Assembly (NCBI GenBank): GCA_002796755.1
Contig: PHFE01000095.1
Coordinates: forward strand, 1,047,270 to 1,111,269
Reading direction: 5' to 3'
DNA from: Paracorniculantispora psalliotae
Taxonomy: Eukaryota; Ascomycota; Sordariomycetes; Hypocreales; Cordycipitaceae
DNA: 64,000 nt
Positions 53,052 to 63,876 of the stretch are shown here, one piece after another; the stretch's first letter is position 1, and each line of letters begins with the position of its first letter. Below the pieces are notes generated by a model, which made no database searches, was not told the origin of the DNA, and was given only the letters and a program-made list of their open reading frames with translations. Both the position numbers and the translations under genes were made by a program.

Positions 53052-54397
53052 ATGATCATGGAGGCCGAACTAGCCAAGGGCCTCATCGACTGTCCGGTCG
53101 AAATTCTGCTAGACATAGCGACACATTTGGATCTTGACTCAATCTTCAATTTTTCTCTCGCCTGCAAGAGTCTGAATGGCGTTTTCAACAAGAACAAAGT
53201 CATGATCCTTCTGGAAGCCCTCTCGAAAGAGTTTAGCCCGTTTGACGAGCTCCTTCAAGTTTATACGGCAGCGGCGGAAAATATCTCTGGCCGCACGAAT
53301 TACCAGCCTCGTACCGTCATATTCAAACGCTTCCCCGGTGATACTGGCTATACAATCGGACCACAGCCTGGCCACATACACCATGGCGCCAACTACTCGT
53401 CCGATGTGCTTAAACCGGGCACTTCAGCGGTCCGGAAGGCTGCAGGCGTCGCAAGTAGTGGCATTGCAGTGCTGACGGAGGATGATTTGAGTCCCATACT
53501 GCGCATGTGCCGGCTAGTTCGCCAGTGGGAACAACTCTTCCCGCAGATGCGATGGTTTCATTATCCCGCAGACTGCAGAGCGTTGAACGAGCAGGAACTC
53601 CCCAGATTCCGGCGCGCATTCTATCGATGGTGGCTGTATGGCACCTACTTCCACGGCGAATGGGCCCGTCCGCAGACCGGTCATCCCATGCCCTTTGTGC
53701 TCGACGTCAGGACAAGTCAGATGCGGCGCCATTCAACTGCTGAGCTAATGGAGCTTCTTGATTTGCACGAGACAATGAAGGATGTCATTTTGCACTACAT
53801 CTGCCCTAGATTGGATCCTACCTATCAGCTGGTGAGCCGGACCAGAGAATACAACCGCGAGACGTCCCCAGCTAACGCTACCCTTAGTCTTATAATCCCC
53901 TACCGCTGATGGAGCAGGTGAGCAGAGAGCATTCTCTCAACGCGATGTGGAATGACCAGAGTAAATGGGCGCGGATCGTCAAGACATATGCGAAGCTAAA
54001 CCCCAAGGAGCTGATGCATTACTTTGAGAACATTTACAGCTACACGCGAAGGCGCCTGATTACCGAGATCCGCCTCCAGCGTCCGACTTTCAATTTTGAC
54101 CAGGAGTCCCTTCAGGGTGTCATCCGATGCGTGCTGGAGGAGCGGCAGCTCACGGATAACCTGCCCATTGTGCCGGAGGACTGCGAAGGGGGCATCCTTG
54201 ACTTTGGTGACGAGAGAGACAAACAGCGAATCGAGTACGGCCGAGATGGACGTTCGGACGGCACGCTTCCGCCTGGCGTATCGCCTGTGCACCAGTTCTC
54301 GCGCTACTCGCCGCGCGGTGATGATGGAGAATATTTGGAGGAGGAAATGCATAGCGTGTTTGAGGTGCATGGATATACTACCATGCTCCGAGCATAG
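53052..54397 (+). CDS. F-box-like domain protein
   Basis: Two exons, 53052-53831 and 53888-54397, 56-nt phase-0 intron (GTGAGC donor, CTAAC branch), 429 aa. ATG 53052 or 53058 would both serve. Residues about 10-50 (LIDCPVEILLDIATHLDLDS, IFNFSLACKSLNGVFNKNKV) form an F-box, the Skp1-binding motif of SCF ubiquitin ligases. The remainder has Trp/Arg-rich helical stretches (MCRLVRQWEQLFPQMRWFHY, FRRAFYRWWLYGTYFHGEWA) as in many filamentous-fungal F-box proteins of unknown substrate, with an acidic region and no LRR, WD40 or Kelch repeats visible. Function beyond a probable adaptor role is unknown. Confidence 0.75.
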
Positions 54398-55541
54398 AAT
54401 TCCTGCTACAAATACACTTTCATACAGCGTGTACAACCGTCGTTTTCCCACCATTATGCATTACTACTTCTATTGAATCTTTATGAGAGCTGTCTAGAAT
54501 ATTATTTAACAGTAAAAATAACATTGTCAGCGACTTCCTCAAGCCAAGAAGACTCAATTTCGTTGTGCTGCCTGGACACTGACCCTGAGCTTACTGACGG
54601 TGGATAGTTGAACATAACAGCATAGACCGCGGAGACTAATCTTTATATAGAGGAGCTGATCAATATTTTCCAAGCCACCAAATACATCCCTTCATGATAT
54701 TTTAACACAATTCAGTGCTATTGGGTAGAGTCGCAGTGGCCTGACACGCGCCGCTTCGGCAGTCTCCACTCCCACTACAGCACCGCCGCCCAGCACCAGC
54801 AACCAGCAGCTTTTTGGCAGCGCGAACCACTACCTAAACTCCTCCGAGGCCAAGTCACTTGCCCACCCTCCAGCTGCTGCACTCTCATCCCTCGTGTTAC
54901 GCCTCTTGAAATCCAAGAGCCGTTTGCGCCGCAAGCCACAGCGGCCCGACGGACTGGAAACAATTGCGTTTTCAACTGACGGAGCTGCGAATAGCGATTT
55001 CCTCCATCCTTCATTCACCTTTCTAATTGACCGCGCACGAGTTGTGACGGCCGTCGCTTGGCACTGCCCTGCCTTTCCTTTGACACAGGTATGCTACGAA
55101 CACAGCCCGAAGTGCGCCAGGCTCCCCTTTGGCCACGCAGCTTCCAAGCACGGTATATCTATATGAAAGCGTGGTAAACAATCTATGACATGCTCTGCTT
55201 GTTGTTCCGGGTCTTGATTCGTGCCACTGAGCAAGGCGCTGCGGCGGCGACACCGCACTGTGAGCGCCAGCGCAAGCAAAACTTTGTTTTCGTGCTACGA
55301 CCAAAACCCTCCAGCTTCAGTGACAGCAGCTCATATTGCTTGGCTCGACCTGCCTATTCTTCTCGCTACATTTCATAACTTTCTAACGCAAAACCCGGTT
55401 GCTGATATTATAATCTCAGGTACAGGACCCCTGGTTTGAACAAGTCTGGTCTCTGGCGCGATCTTGTAACCCTGCCCACTGATAGCTCTCGCACAAGTCG
55501 CCCTGCCTTTCAGCCATCTCTCTACTGCGGAACTGTTGACC
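54398..55541. other. Intergenic, promoter of the histone deacetylase gene
   Basis: About 1.1 kb, only chance frames. The last 100 bp are a pyrimidine-rich leader before the ATG at 55542. Nothing else supported. Confidence 0.5.
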
Positions 55542-57806
55542 ATGGAATCAGCAGACGTGACGATGGGAGGTGCTGATCACCCTATGGGGGAGGCTGAGCC
55601 CGCGAATGGCTCTGCTAGCGGTCGAGCTGATGGCGAAGACACTCCCTCTATTTCTGCTGATTACGAGTCTGAAAGTGACCCCGATGAGAATCTTGTGGCC
55701 CTCGAACTTCTCCGTCGTCGTGGCCTGCTTCCCACTGGATGCTGCTACGATGACCGCATGAAATTGCACATGAATGCAGACTTCAGCCCAAATACTCACC
55801 ACCCCGAGGATCCTCGACGCATTCATGAAATTTTCAAGGCGTTCAAGAAAGTAGGCCTTGTCTACACAGGGCCTCAATCAGAGCTTCCTCGGATTATCAA
55901 GGAGTCGCCGACGAAATATATGTGGAGGATTCCCGCTCGGCCAGCACGGCGAGACGAAATCTGTCTCGCCCATTCCGCAGAGCACTTGACATGGGTAGAA
56001 GGCATCGACAAGCTAAGCTCTGCCGAACTTCGGGCACTCACCCGGCAGTTTGATCAGGGCCGCGAGTCTCTGTACGTCGGTAGCATGTCCTATCCTGCGG
56101 CCCTGCTGTCTGCTGGCGGAGCCATCGACACCTGCAAAAACGTCGTGGAAGGGCAGGTAAAAAACGCCTTTGCCGTCATCCGTCCGCCAGGCCATCACGC
56201 CGAATACGATCAGGCCATGGGCTTCTGTTTCTTCAACAACGTGCCTGTAGCTGTGCGCGTCTGCCAGCAAGACTACCCCGATACCTGCCGCAAAGTGCTG
56301 ATCCTAGATTGGGATGTACACCACGGCAACGGTGTTCAAAACATATTCTACAACGACCCAAATGTTCTTTACATGTCCATTCACGTTTACCAAAATGGCT
56401 CCTTTTATCCTGGAAAGCCGCCTGACCCCAATGTTCCGGACGGTGGAATCGAAAACTGCGGCGTTGGTCCAGGTCTTGGAAAGAATATCAACATTGGTTG
56501 GCACGATCAAGGCATGGGAGATGGAGAGTACATGGCCGCTTTTGAAAAGATTGTCATGCCTATAGCCAAGGAGTTCGATCCTGACCTGGTCGTCATTTCG
56601 GCCGGCTTCGACGCCGCTGATGGCGACGAGCTGGGTGGCTGCTTTGTTACACCCCCCTGCTACGCCCACATGACGCATATGCTCATGTCACTGGCCGACG
56701 GCAAGGTTGCCGTCTGTCTCGAAGGTGGCTATAATTTGCAGGCCATTTCCAACTCGGCAGTAGCTGTCGCGCGCACGCTGATGGGCGAGCCGCCGCCTCG
56801 CATGAAGGTCCCCAAGATTAACAAGGAGGCGGCACGTACGCTGGCTAAGGTCCAAGCCTACCAAGCGCCTTACTGGGAATGCATGCGCCCCGGTGTCGTC
56901 AATGTCCCGGAAACGCAGTCGTTGGACGGGAACCGACTTCACGATGTCATTCGCAGTGCGCAGCAGCAGGCTCTGCAAACCAAGCATAACATGATACCGC
57001 TGTACGTGCAGCGTGATCAGATATCCAAGTCGTTTGAGAACCAGGTGCTCGTTACTCCAAACCTGCAGCAATCTAGACGCTTGCTTGTGATTATCCACGA
57101 TCCACCGCAGCTGCTGGCACAGCCTGACGTGATTGATGGGTCACTGGATAGCCACAACGCGTGGGTGGTGGACGGCGTCACGCAATATATCGACTGGGCG
57201 GTTGGCCAGAAATTTTCGGTCATGGACATAAATGTCCCGGCCTACGTTTCCCAGGATGAGGATATGGAGGCCTTTATTCCCGGATTCAAGGAGCGCGCGA
57301 TGCAGGAGCAGATGCAGTCTCTCATGTGCTATCTGTGGGATAACTTTCTCCAACTCAGCGATGCAGAGGAAATTTTCCTCATGGGGGTTGGAAACGCATA
57401 CCTTGGTGTCAAGGTCCTTCTCATCAACAGAGGTAAGCAGACCCGATGCTCTCCAGTAGATGCCGCAATCCTTACTAACTCGTCTCCAGACTGCAAAGCC
57501 AGAATCGCCGGCATCGTCAACTTTGTTACGGGCAACCTGCGTCCGATCAAATCCGACATCGACACGGAGCTTTCATCATGGTACAAGGACAACTCTCGGG
57601 TATACGTTGCCGGCGACCACGCCTGCTGGTCAGACTACGATCTGACCCGCAAGGTCCAGAAACGCCGCTTCGGCACCGTGGTCCGCAGCGAAATGATTGG
57701 CTTGAATAAGATGATGCACGCTCACGCTGAGGAGACCCAGGAATGGATTTTGGAACGTGTTGAAGATACCCGCGGGGAGACGACGGAGGATGAGAAGTCG
57801 CAATAA
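55542..57806 (+). CDS. hda1: Class II histone deacetylase, HDA1/Clr3 type, with Arb2 domain
   Basis: Two exons, 55542-57432 and 57490-57806, 735 aa. The 57-nt intron has a GTAAGC donor, CTAAC branch and CAG acceptor; it is a multiple of three and stop-free, so the unspliced frame also reads through. Catalytic domain about residues 60-400: RPPGHHAEYDQAMGFCFFNN (active-site His pair), LDWDVHHGNGVQNIFYNDP (zinc ligands), SAGFDAADGDELGG (zinc-ligand Asp), CLEGGYNLQ. The C-terminal part (from about 500; RRLLVIIHDPPQLLAQPDVI onwards) is the Arb2-like domain found in Hda1/Clr3. It deacetylates histone H3 and H2B in the nucleus and supports heterochromatin; in Aspergillus HdaA represses several secondary-metabolite clusters. 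All catalytic residues are present. Confidence 0.95.
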   Translation: MESADVTMGGADHPMGEAEPANGSASGRADGEDTPSISADYESESDPDENLVALELLRRRGLLPTGCCYDDRMKLHMNADFSPNTHHPEDPRRIHEIFKAFKKVGLVYTGPQSELPRIIKESPTKYMWRIPARPARRDEICLAHSAEHLTWVEGIDKLSSAELRALTRQFDQGRESLYVGSMSYPAALLSAGGAIDTCKNVVEGQVKNAFAVIRPPGHHAEYDQAMGFCFFNNVPVAVRVCQQDYPDTCRKVLILDWDVHHGNGVQNIFYNDPNVLYMSIHVYQNGSFYPGKPPDPNVPDGGIENCGVGPGLGKNINIGWHDQGMGDGEYMAAFEKIVMPIAKEFDPDLVVISAGFDAADGDELGGCFVTPPCYAHMTHMLMSLADGKVAVCLEGGYNLQAISNSAVAVARTLMGEPPPRMKVPKINKEAARTLAKVQAYQAPYWECMRPGVVNVPETQSLDGNRLHDVIRSAQQQALQTKHNMIPLYVQRDQISKSFENQVLVTPNLQQSRRLLVIIHDPPQLLAQPDVIDGSLDSHNAWVVDGVTQYIDWAVGQKFSVMDINVPAYVSQDEDMEAFIPGFKERAMQEQMQSLMCYLWDNFLQLSDAEEIFLMGVGNAYLGVKVLLINRGKQTRCSPVDAAILTNSSPDCKARIAGIVNFVTGNLRPIKSDIDTELSSWYKDNSRVYVAGDHACWSDYDLTRKVQKRRFGTVVRSEMIGLNKMMHAHAEETQEWILERVEDTRGETTEDEKSQ

Positions 57807-58144
57807 ATTCAGGTGCTCGGTTTGGTTTAATGTTCGGGAAGAGGAATATATTGGCTCGCTGCTGCATTTTTTATATAGTTTGCATTTGGCTCTGTAATCA
57901 AATTGCAATGCTCAATACAGTTCTCATTTTAGTGTAATCGAATATATATTACACAGAGTTTATACCATCTTGTATGGTTGCGATTCGCATATTCTGTAAG
58001 CGTACTGTGTGGTTATACAGTGCGCAGAACGCTGGCACACAGTTCAGCAACGCCATGGTCACTGTCGAGTCCATTTTTCCGACATCTGCCTGTTGCTTCC
58101 CGATTTTTATCAATCCGCCACGCAACCTCGCGCAAAACCTCAAA
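57807..58144. other. Intergenic, 340 bp
   Basis: 3' flank of the deacetylase gene and short promoter of the RS-rich gene. Nothing further seen. Confidence 0.5.
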
Positions 58145-59983
58145 ATGGACCGAGATAGAGATCGCGCTCGAAGGTACGAATTCCCAATGGAGAAGGCTGC
58201 ATTTCCTGCCCCATTTCACGGACGTCGCGTGCGCGCCCTCGGATGGTCAGCGCCACATGCGTCGACAGGGGCAGCCTTCAACAAACCGTGCATCATATCT
58301 GAGCTTGACTAATGGAACCATTGCTCTAGATTCGACGACGGCGAAGTTGTCAGATACGGCGCCGGCGAATCATGGCGCCCCACGCCTCGCGACAGATCCC
58401 CTAGACGGGCCAGAAGCCCGGCGCGATCACGCGAACGAGGCCCTCCTCGAAGCCCCAGAGCGCGCAGCCCCCCTCCACGCCCGCGTAGTCCCGTCCCGGG
58501 CAGCGGTGCCGGTGCTGGAAGCGGTCCTGGCGGTTCGGATAGCTATGTGCCCGGAAGATATGCGCCGCGACGCAGATCCAGAAGCATAGGATTTCGCCGT
58601 GGATCGCGAGAACGCGCCGGTGCCGACAGCCCCAGACGACGAGATAGGACACGTTCGCCTCTGCCGACGCTGGCCCCGCGCTCGCCCCTGCCAAACCGCT
58701 CGCCCCTGCGCAGGTCGCCTGCGCACCGATCGACGCCTCCCGCCAGACGATCACCACTACCGCCGAGAAGTCCTGCGCGACGAGCATCGCCGATTCGGGA
58801 CATGAGATTCGACAGAGACAGACCCCCGAGATCGCCGAGACGAGACTGGGGGCGAGACCGACCCAGGGACATGGACAGAGACAGAGAATGGGATCGCGAT
58901 AGAATTCGTGACAACAGAGACAGAGACCTGGACCGCAGAGATGATAGGTGAGTGGCGACTTGCCCACGTGCCACGATATGCCCATGATGCTAACTCTATC
59001 CAAGACGACGCTCGCGCTCGCCGTTTGGCAGAGGTGGATTGGACCGAACTTCAGGCAAGACGACCCCATCCGGATTTAGACCACGATCAAGATCACCACC
59101 ACGACGAGACGACCGATATCAATCCTATCGACGACCATCACCCCCGAGAGATTCCGGCATCTCATCCGCTATGCCTTCGCAGCCAGCCTCCGGTAGGGCA
59201 TCGCCTATGCCACGAGTACGCTCACCATACACCTCCCGTGACCATTCTCCACGATATGGCGATGGTCCAGGACGCGATGGTCCCGCCGGCCACAAGTCAC
59301 CACCTCGCGGTCCCGCTGCCCTCCGTATTATGCCCAGCGGTCCAAGGTCTGGCAACGGCCAACTCGACTCCCCGTCCTCGCGATCGAGTGGTATGCCCGA
59401 CACAGCCAGCCCTACGAACCCGCCATCCGGTCCACGCGGTTATGTGCCGTCCGGCCGTGGCGGATTCCAACCACGCGGTAGCCGCGGTGGCTGGTCGCAG
59501 TCATCTTCACGCGCAGGACCATCACCAGGCCCTTCCACGCCGATCGGCTCGTCCGGCATCCCCACGGGCCCGCGCAGCCAGTCCATCAGCGGCCAGGGCG
59601 GCGCATCCACGCCGACGCAAGGGCGACCGTTCAACCCGCCCACAGGGCCCGCTGCCCAGCATGGCAGCGGCCCGCGTCAGACGCTCGCGCAGAGCCTCAT
59701 GTCGACGATGCCCCCGCTGATCCCCGGCGGCAAGCTCGACCCGAGCATGCTGCCCATGGTGCTCGGCGTCTCGCGGGATGTCGAGCCGCACTACCGCAAG
59801 CTGCGCGACGAGGAGGAGAAGATCCGCGAGGAGCTGCGCGCCAAGCAGGAGCGTCTGCGCAAGAGCTTGGCCATGTGGGGACGGCTGGAGAGAGACGCGG
59901 CGGCGTGGGAGCTGCGTTCAGATTTGAGCGAGAAGAGCATGAAGAATCTGGCGGGCGAAGGCATGGGCGGTGCGGCGTTCTAG
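58145..59983 (+). CDS. RS/RD-rich protein, probable splicing-related factor
   Basis: Three exons: 58145-58173, 58330-58947, 59005-59983; introns 156 and 57 nt; 541 aa. The model begins MDRDRDRARRFDDGEVVRYG. Most of the first 330 residues are Arg/Ser/Pro/Asp low-complexity (SPRRARSPARSRERGPPRSP, DRDREWDRDRIRDNRDRDLD), like SR-type splicing or RNA-binding proteins. Residues about 330-450 are Gly/Ser/Pro-rich. The last 90 residues are ordered: PPLIPGGKLDPSMLPMVLGV followed by an acidic/basic helix (HYRKLRDEEEKIREELRAKQ) that probably forms a coiled coil. No RRM is visible. The long RS region and nuclear-type charge pattern suggest mRNA processing; no specific orthologue is claimed. Confidence 0.75.
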
Positions 59984-60384
59984 TAGGCGTCGCAATTCGA
60001 TTGCACTGTACAATGGACACTTGTATACCCTGTTCAACAGGGATAAATTTTAGGAAAAGGCGTATTGGGGACAGGACCTTACTGGCTTGTTTTTTAACAT
60101 TCTTTGGAGTATTTGGAGATATCAAGCATCAATCAATGCAAAGACGTTTTTAATGGCTTTATTTTTCATTCCTGGGTATTTGTTGATACAATCTTCCGTG
60201 CATTGTGCGCACACAATTCGCTTTCCCTTTCCCTTGCCCTTGTCATTGTGTCATCACTCACTTCCGCTTCCGTAAAGCACTAATACTCCATTCGGATCCA
60301 TCGTACATGTCACGACATTTCCGCAACCCTCTCCAGTATCTCTTCAGCAAAATATAATTTACATGGTGTCAAAAGCAAGCGCCC
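59984..60384. other. Convergent intergenic region
   Basis: About 400 bp AT-rich 3' flanks of the RS-rich gene and the F-box/LRR-like gene. Nothing else seen. Confidence 0.5.
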
Positions 60385-62595
60385 TCAAAACTGCAAGACG
60401 GGATCATCAGAGTCGTAGTCACCGTCCCACTCGTCGTCGGACTTATCATGGTCCGACTGGAAGAAGTCTTCCATACCGTACTGCAACTCGCGCACCTTTT
60501 GATTGTCGAATATTATATTGACAGTCTTGCACAGGCCATGCACGGGCCACGAAGAAGAATCGGACGAACCAGCGTCACTGCTAGCGCTATTGGCATTATC
60601 ATCAGAACTTTCTGCTTCGGAGTGCTCGTCGGTATCCGTGTCCGGGTCTCTGTACGACTGGCGCTTTTTGCTACCCGAAGAATGTCGCAGGGACTGTTTG
60701 CGCTTTTCATTGGAACCATCTTCGTTTTCGGCGATCCTGGTGCTGCGACGAGACGGTGGCGTAGGTGGCGGGCTGTTTTGTTTACATGATTCGGCCAGCA
60801 GCGTCTCGGCATCCTTCTCCAGCGCCGCCGGCCGGAGAGTTTTGAGGTCTTGCGGAGGCCCAGAAGATTTTCGCAAGAAAATCTTTTCCATCTTATCGCG
60901 CCAGGCTGTGCGCATTGTGGCGCGTGACTGCCATGGTATGTCCAACATGGTCTTCACAGATAAGTGGCGCAGGTTGGGTAAGTTGTGCGCATTGTCGATA
61001 AGAGTCTGTAGGAACATGGTGGCCGCCTCAACAGACCAGTCGCGGATATGTTCGATAGTAATAGCACGTATGCTCTGCGGCCAGTGAGGCACCTGCTCAG
61101 GCAGCAACGCTTGATCATACATGGGATCCGAGTCATTACCTGATTCATGAAGCTTGAAATAGGAAAGGTTCATGTCCAGTTCACGCAGTTTGGGGCATGT
61201 TTCAGCAAGGTCTGTGAGAAAGCCTAGGTCCAGCGACTGGTTGTGATGAAGACTAAGAATTCGCATCTCTCCACCCTTGTCACGCAAAAAGGCCGCTAGA
61301 TCAAAGGAACGAATCTCCCAGCAGTTGATGAGCTCAAGATGAAGCAATCCTCTCGGTAAAAGAGTCAGCATGTGATCGTTCATGACTGTTGATGACTCAA
61401 ACACGAGATGAGACAGCGCCGGCAGTTGTGTTAAGGAGGCTGCAATGGTTTCAATGTGAGCATTGTCCTCATTGAGATATTGCATGGCCTCCTCATCATT
61501 TTTGGGCTCTCGCTTGCGGAGCGACGGCGTTTGAAAGTTTGTAAAGCTCACGCGCCTAAGACTCTTGAAAGATGACAGGTCATGAATGCGGCCGAGGTCC
61601 TTCAGCCCATCGACATACCCGCCAATCAGTCGTCCGCTCCATTCCCAGCTCTTGAGCTGCGTGTGGTACGGTTTCAGCATAGCCTCGCTCGCGTTGTCTG
61701 CACCTGGGAGGAGAGCCTGGAAAATGTCTGCAGAGTAATGCCATCGAAGGTTCTTTTCCAGTTCTCTGTATGGAGGCTGGTCATGTGGAGTGCAGATTAT
61801 TAGCTCCCGAAGTCGAGGGAGTGGGTGGATCAACCGATACAGGATCGTGGAGGGCACGACGTGAATATCGAGGTGCAAAGTCTCGATTTTAGATCGATAG
61901 TTGAATCTCGTTTCAGTAACCGGTTGCTCTAGCAGGGCTGCTAGCTTCTTAGCTTTCGATGGATGTCGAATGGTCGGGCAGCGATAAAGGGTATCAAGAG
62001 CCGGTTCGGTGAAGAAATGGCAGCTCGTGGCGACTAGGAGCAGCCAGTTGGTCGCCAGGCTGCCCGGTGTGTCATCGGAGGCTGCATAATAGAATATGTC
62101 CGACCAGCATTCAACTGGAACTCGAGGGTCTTTCCAATCGGGGATGACGCCTGAATTTATTATCAGTTCCTGATCGCGCGTTGGTGACTTTCGAGATCGC
62201 TTCGAGGGACTCGGATGCGCGGAACCCGTGCCACTGCGCTTGCGCTTGGGTGGCGTGCTTTTGCCTGATCTGCTTCCTGCGGACGTTTTCTTTTTGCCTT
62301 TTTGTTCGTTTCGGGTCGACTGTCGCTTCGCTGACGCCGGCTTTGCTGCTCGAACTGGGATGCCAAGGGCCTTGGCAGTCCTGTCGGCGCCAATGACAAA
62401 ATCAGGGCCATCGTCGTCGGATTCGCAATATTCCAGGTTGTCTGCATCGCCTACATCGTCCTCAGAAGACAACTCCGAGCTCGAAGAGAGGTCTGTGAGC
62501 TGCGTTATACGGCTCTTGGATGTGCGCGACGGGTTTTGACGTCTTGGAGAAGTGTCTGCTGTGGTCGAGCCGGATGCATTGCGTGTGCGAGCCAT
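60385..62595 (-). CDS. F-box/leucine-rich-repeat-like nuclear protein
   Basis: Single exon, 736 aa from ATG 62595. Residues 1-145 are basic/acidic, Ser-rich and disordered, with several Lys/Arg clusters (PPKRKRSGTG, PSKRSRKSPTR) that look like nuclear signals. An F-box-like segment follows (VPVECWSDIFYYAASDDTPG, NWLLLVATSCHFFTEPALDT, about residues 158-205). The centre (about 205-560) has irregular leucine-rich repeats: IETLHLDIHVVP, LRELIICTPH, LSHLVFESSTV, LLHLELINCWEI, MRILSLHHNQSL, LRELDMNLSYF, LRHLSVKTML. The C-terminal 170 residues are acidic/Ser-rich with a compact end (GLCKTVNIIFDNQKVRELQY). Likely a substrate-recognition subunit of a nuclear SCF ligase; the target is unknown. Confidence 0.75.
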   Translation of the reverse strand: MARTRNASGSTTADTSPRRQNPSRTSKSRITQLTDLSSSSELSSEDDVGDADNLEYCESDDDGPDFVIGADRTAKALGIPVRAAKPASAKRQSTRNEQKGKKKTSAGSRSGKSTPPKRKRSGTGSAHPSPSKRSRKSPTRDQELIINSGVIPDWKDPRVPVECWSDIFYYAASDDTPGSLATNWLLLVATSCHFFTEPALDTLYRCPTIRHPSKAKKLAALLEQPVTETRFNYRSKIETLHLDIHVVPSTILYRLIHPLPRLRELIICTPHDQPPYRELEKNLRWHYSADIFQALLPGADNASEAMLKPYHTQLKSWEWSGRLIGGYVDGLKDLGRIHDLSSFKSLRRVSFTNFQTPSLRKREPKNDEEAMQYLNEDNAHIETIAASLTQLPALSHLVFESSTVMNDHMLTLLPRGLLHLELINCWEIRSFDLAAFLRDKGGEMRILSLHHNQSLDLGFLTDLAETCPKLRELDMNLSYFKLHESGNDSDPMYDQALLPEQVPHWPQSIRAITIEHIRDWSVEAATMFLQTLIDNAHNLPNLRHLSVKTMLDIPWQSRATMRTAWRDKMEKIFLRKSSGPPQDLKTLRPAALEKDAETLLAESCKQNSPPPTPPSRRSTRIAENEDGSNEKRKQSLRHSSGSKKRQSYRDPDTDTDEHSEAESSDDNANSASSDAGSSDSSSWPVHGLCKTVNIIFDNQKVRELQYGMEDFFQSDHDKSDDEWDGDYDSDDPVLQF

Positions 62596-63876
62596 TGTTC
62601 TCAAGGAGCGGTTAGGCGAGGCGCAAGGCGTTTAATCAAAGGGACTGATTTGTTGTTTTCATTGACCAGGATCGTGGGGGGTTTCAAGGGCGGTATGGCA
62701 TGGGCAGCAAGACGCGCACGAGATCGCAAGCGGCTGTTGACAGAGCTTCGCCACCTCAGAGTCGGGAAGCTGCGGATCTTCTGTCAAAGCTTTATCTGAC
62801 AACAAATTCAAACGAAATGGTGCTTCAGAAGCAAAGATGGTATATTCCGTCGTTTAGTTGCAGATTGAAGTTGACAAAAGGACGTGGTGGCTGGCGGCGC
62901 ATCAAAGTTTTTGAGCTGGAAGGAGAGACGTTGGTGATGCAATGTCAAAGGCTACGGCGGGGCGAGTCATCGAGAAATGTCCTACTAGCCTTGCGTTAGT
63001 GGAGTCACTGCAGCGTGCCACAGGTACCTACCTATGGGGCGACATCTGACAGGGTCTCACAGGCGCTACGCCAGGTTTACAAGGGCTGCGGGCGCAGTTA
63101 CTGCAGTGGCATTAGTGGCTGCCGGCGCTGTTCTAGGCAGCACTGCGCACGCTGGGCGAGAAAAACTGCACCGGGTGCCTACAGGTGTTATGCATCTGAG
63201 AATGAAGCGAGCGGAGGGCGATGCTGTTGTTCACAACGACGATATTCATGATTCATAGCTACAATGAAAATAACATTGACCCGTTCCTACAGACAAAGCC
63301 TAACTGCCGCTCACCGGAGCAAGACAGCTCTGGACAACAATGAATCCCTGTTGCCATCTCCATTCGGACGGCAGCAAGCGCTAAACCGCTTTGGGTCGGT
63401 TTTCCTCTGTGGGCGCCCGTGCTGGCCTGGCAATGCCTTCAACATTCAACACACACACACACGCGTCTGGCCGCTGCCGTCTTGTCCGCGCGATTCATTG
63501 AACCTGCGGCATCCTGCCATACTACCCGCTGGGCTATTGAATACGGTCGCACAAACATTCAACGGATCTCGCATTCCAGAAGCATCCTTCCCTGTTTTGC
63601 AGGCACGCCCTTCGTCAATTGCCGCTCACTGAGAAAACGGGCGCACAAGACCAGGATCTCAGGAACACGGCGCCGGCACAGACACCCTTCGCCCTATTTC
63701 TTCACCGGCTCTCCGCATGCCATGATGAAGTGTGCCGCCGCATGGTTCTAGTCTCCTTTTCTTTCCGCATTCATTTATGCCGTCTCATTCGTTCAAATAA
63801 ACGTCGTCATCTGCTACGCTAAGACCATCCTGGAGCGCTAGAGCGGGCGTCTACCCATGGCCGCCGCAGGATCGCA
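62596..63876. other. Intergenic, 1.3 kb
   Basis: Promoter of the F-box/LRR gene and upstream region of a possible plus-strand gene starting near the window end. It holds a short uORF (63857-63880, seven codons plus stop). A 74-codon frame at 63034-63258 has an Ala/Val-rich stretch but no support. No other feature. Confidence 0.45.

Noticed and set aside
63034..63258. 74-codon frame with an Ala/Val-rich segment
   Set aside because: Could pass for a signal peptide, but it is short, overlaps another open frame and has no other support.
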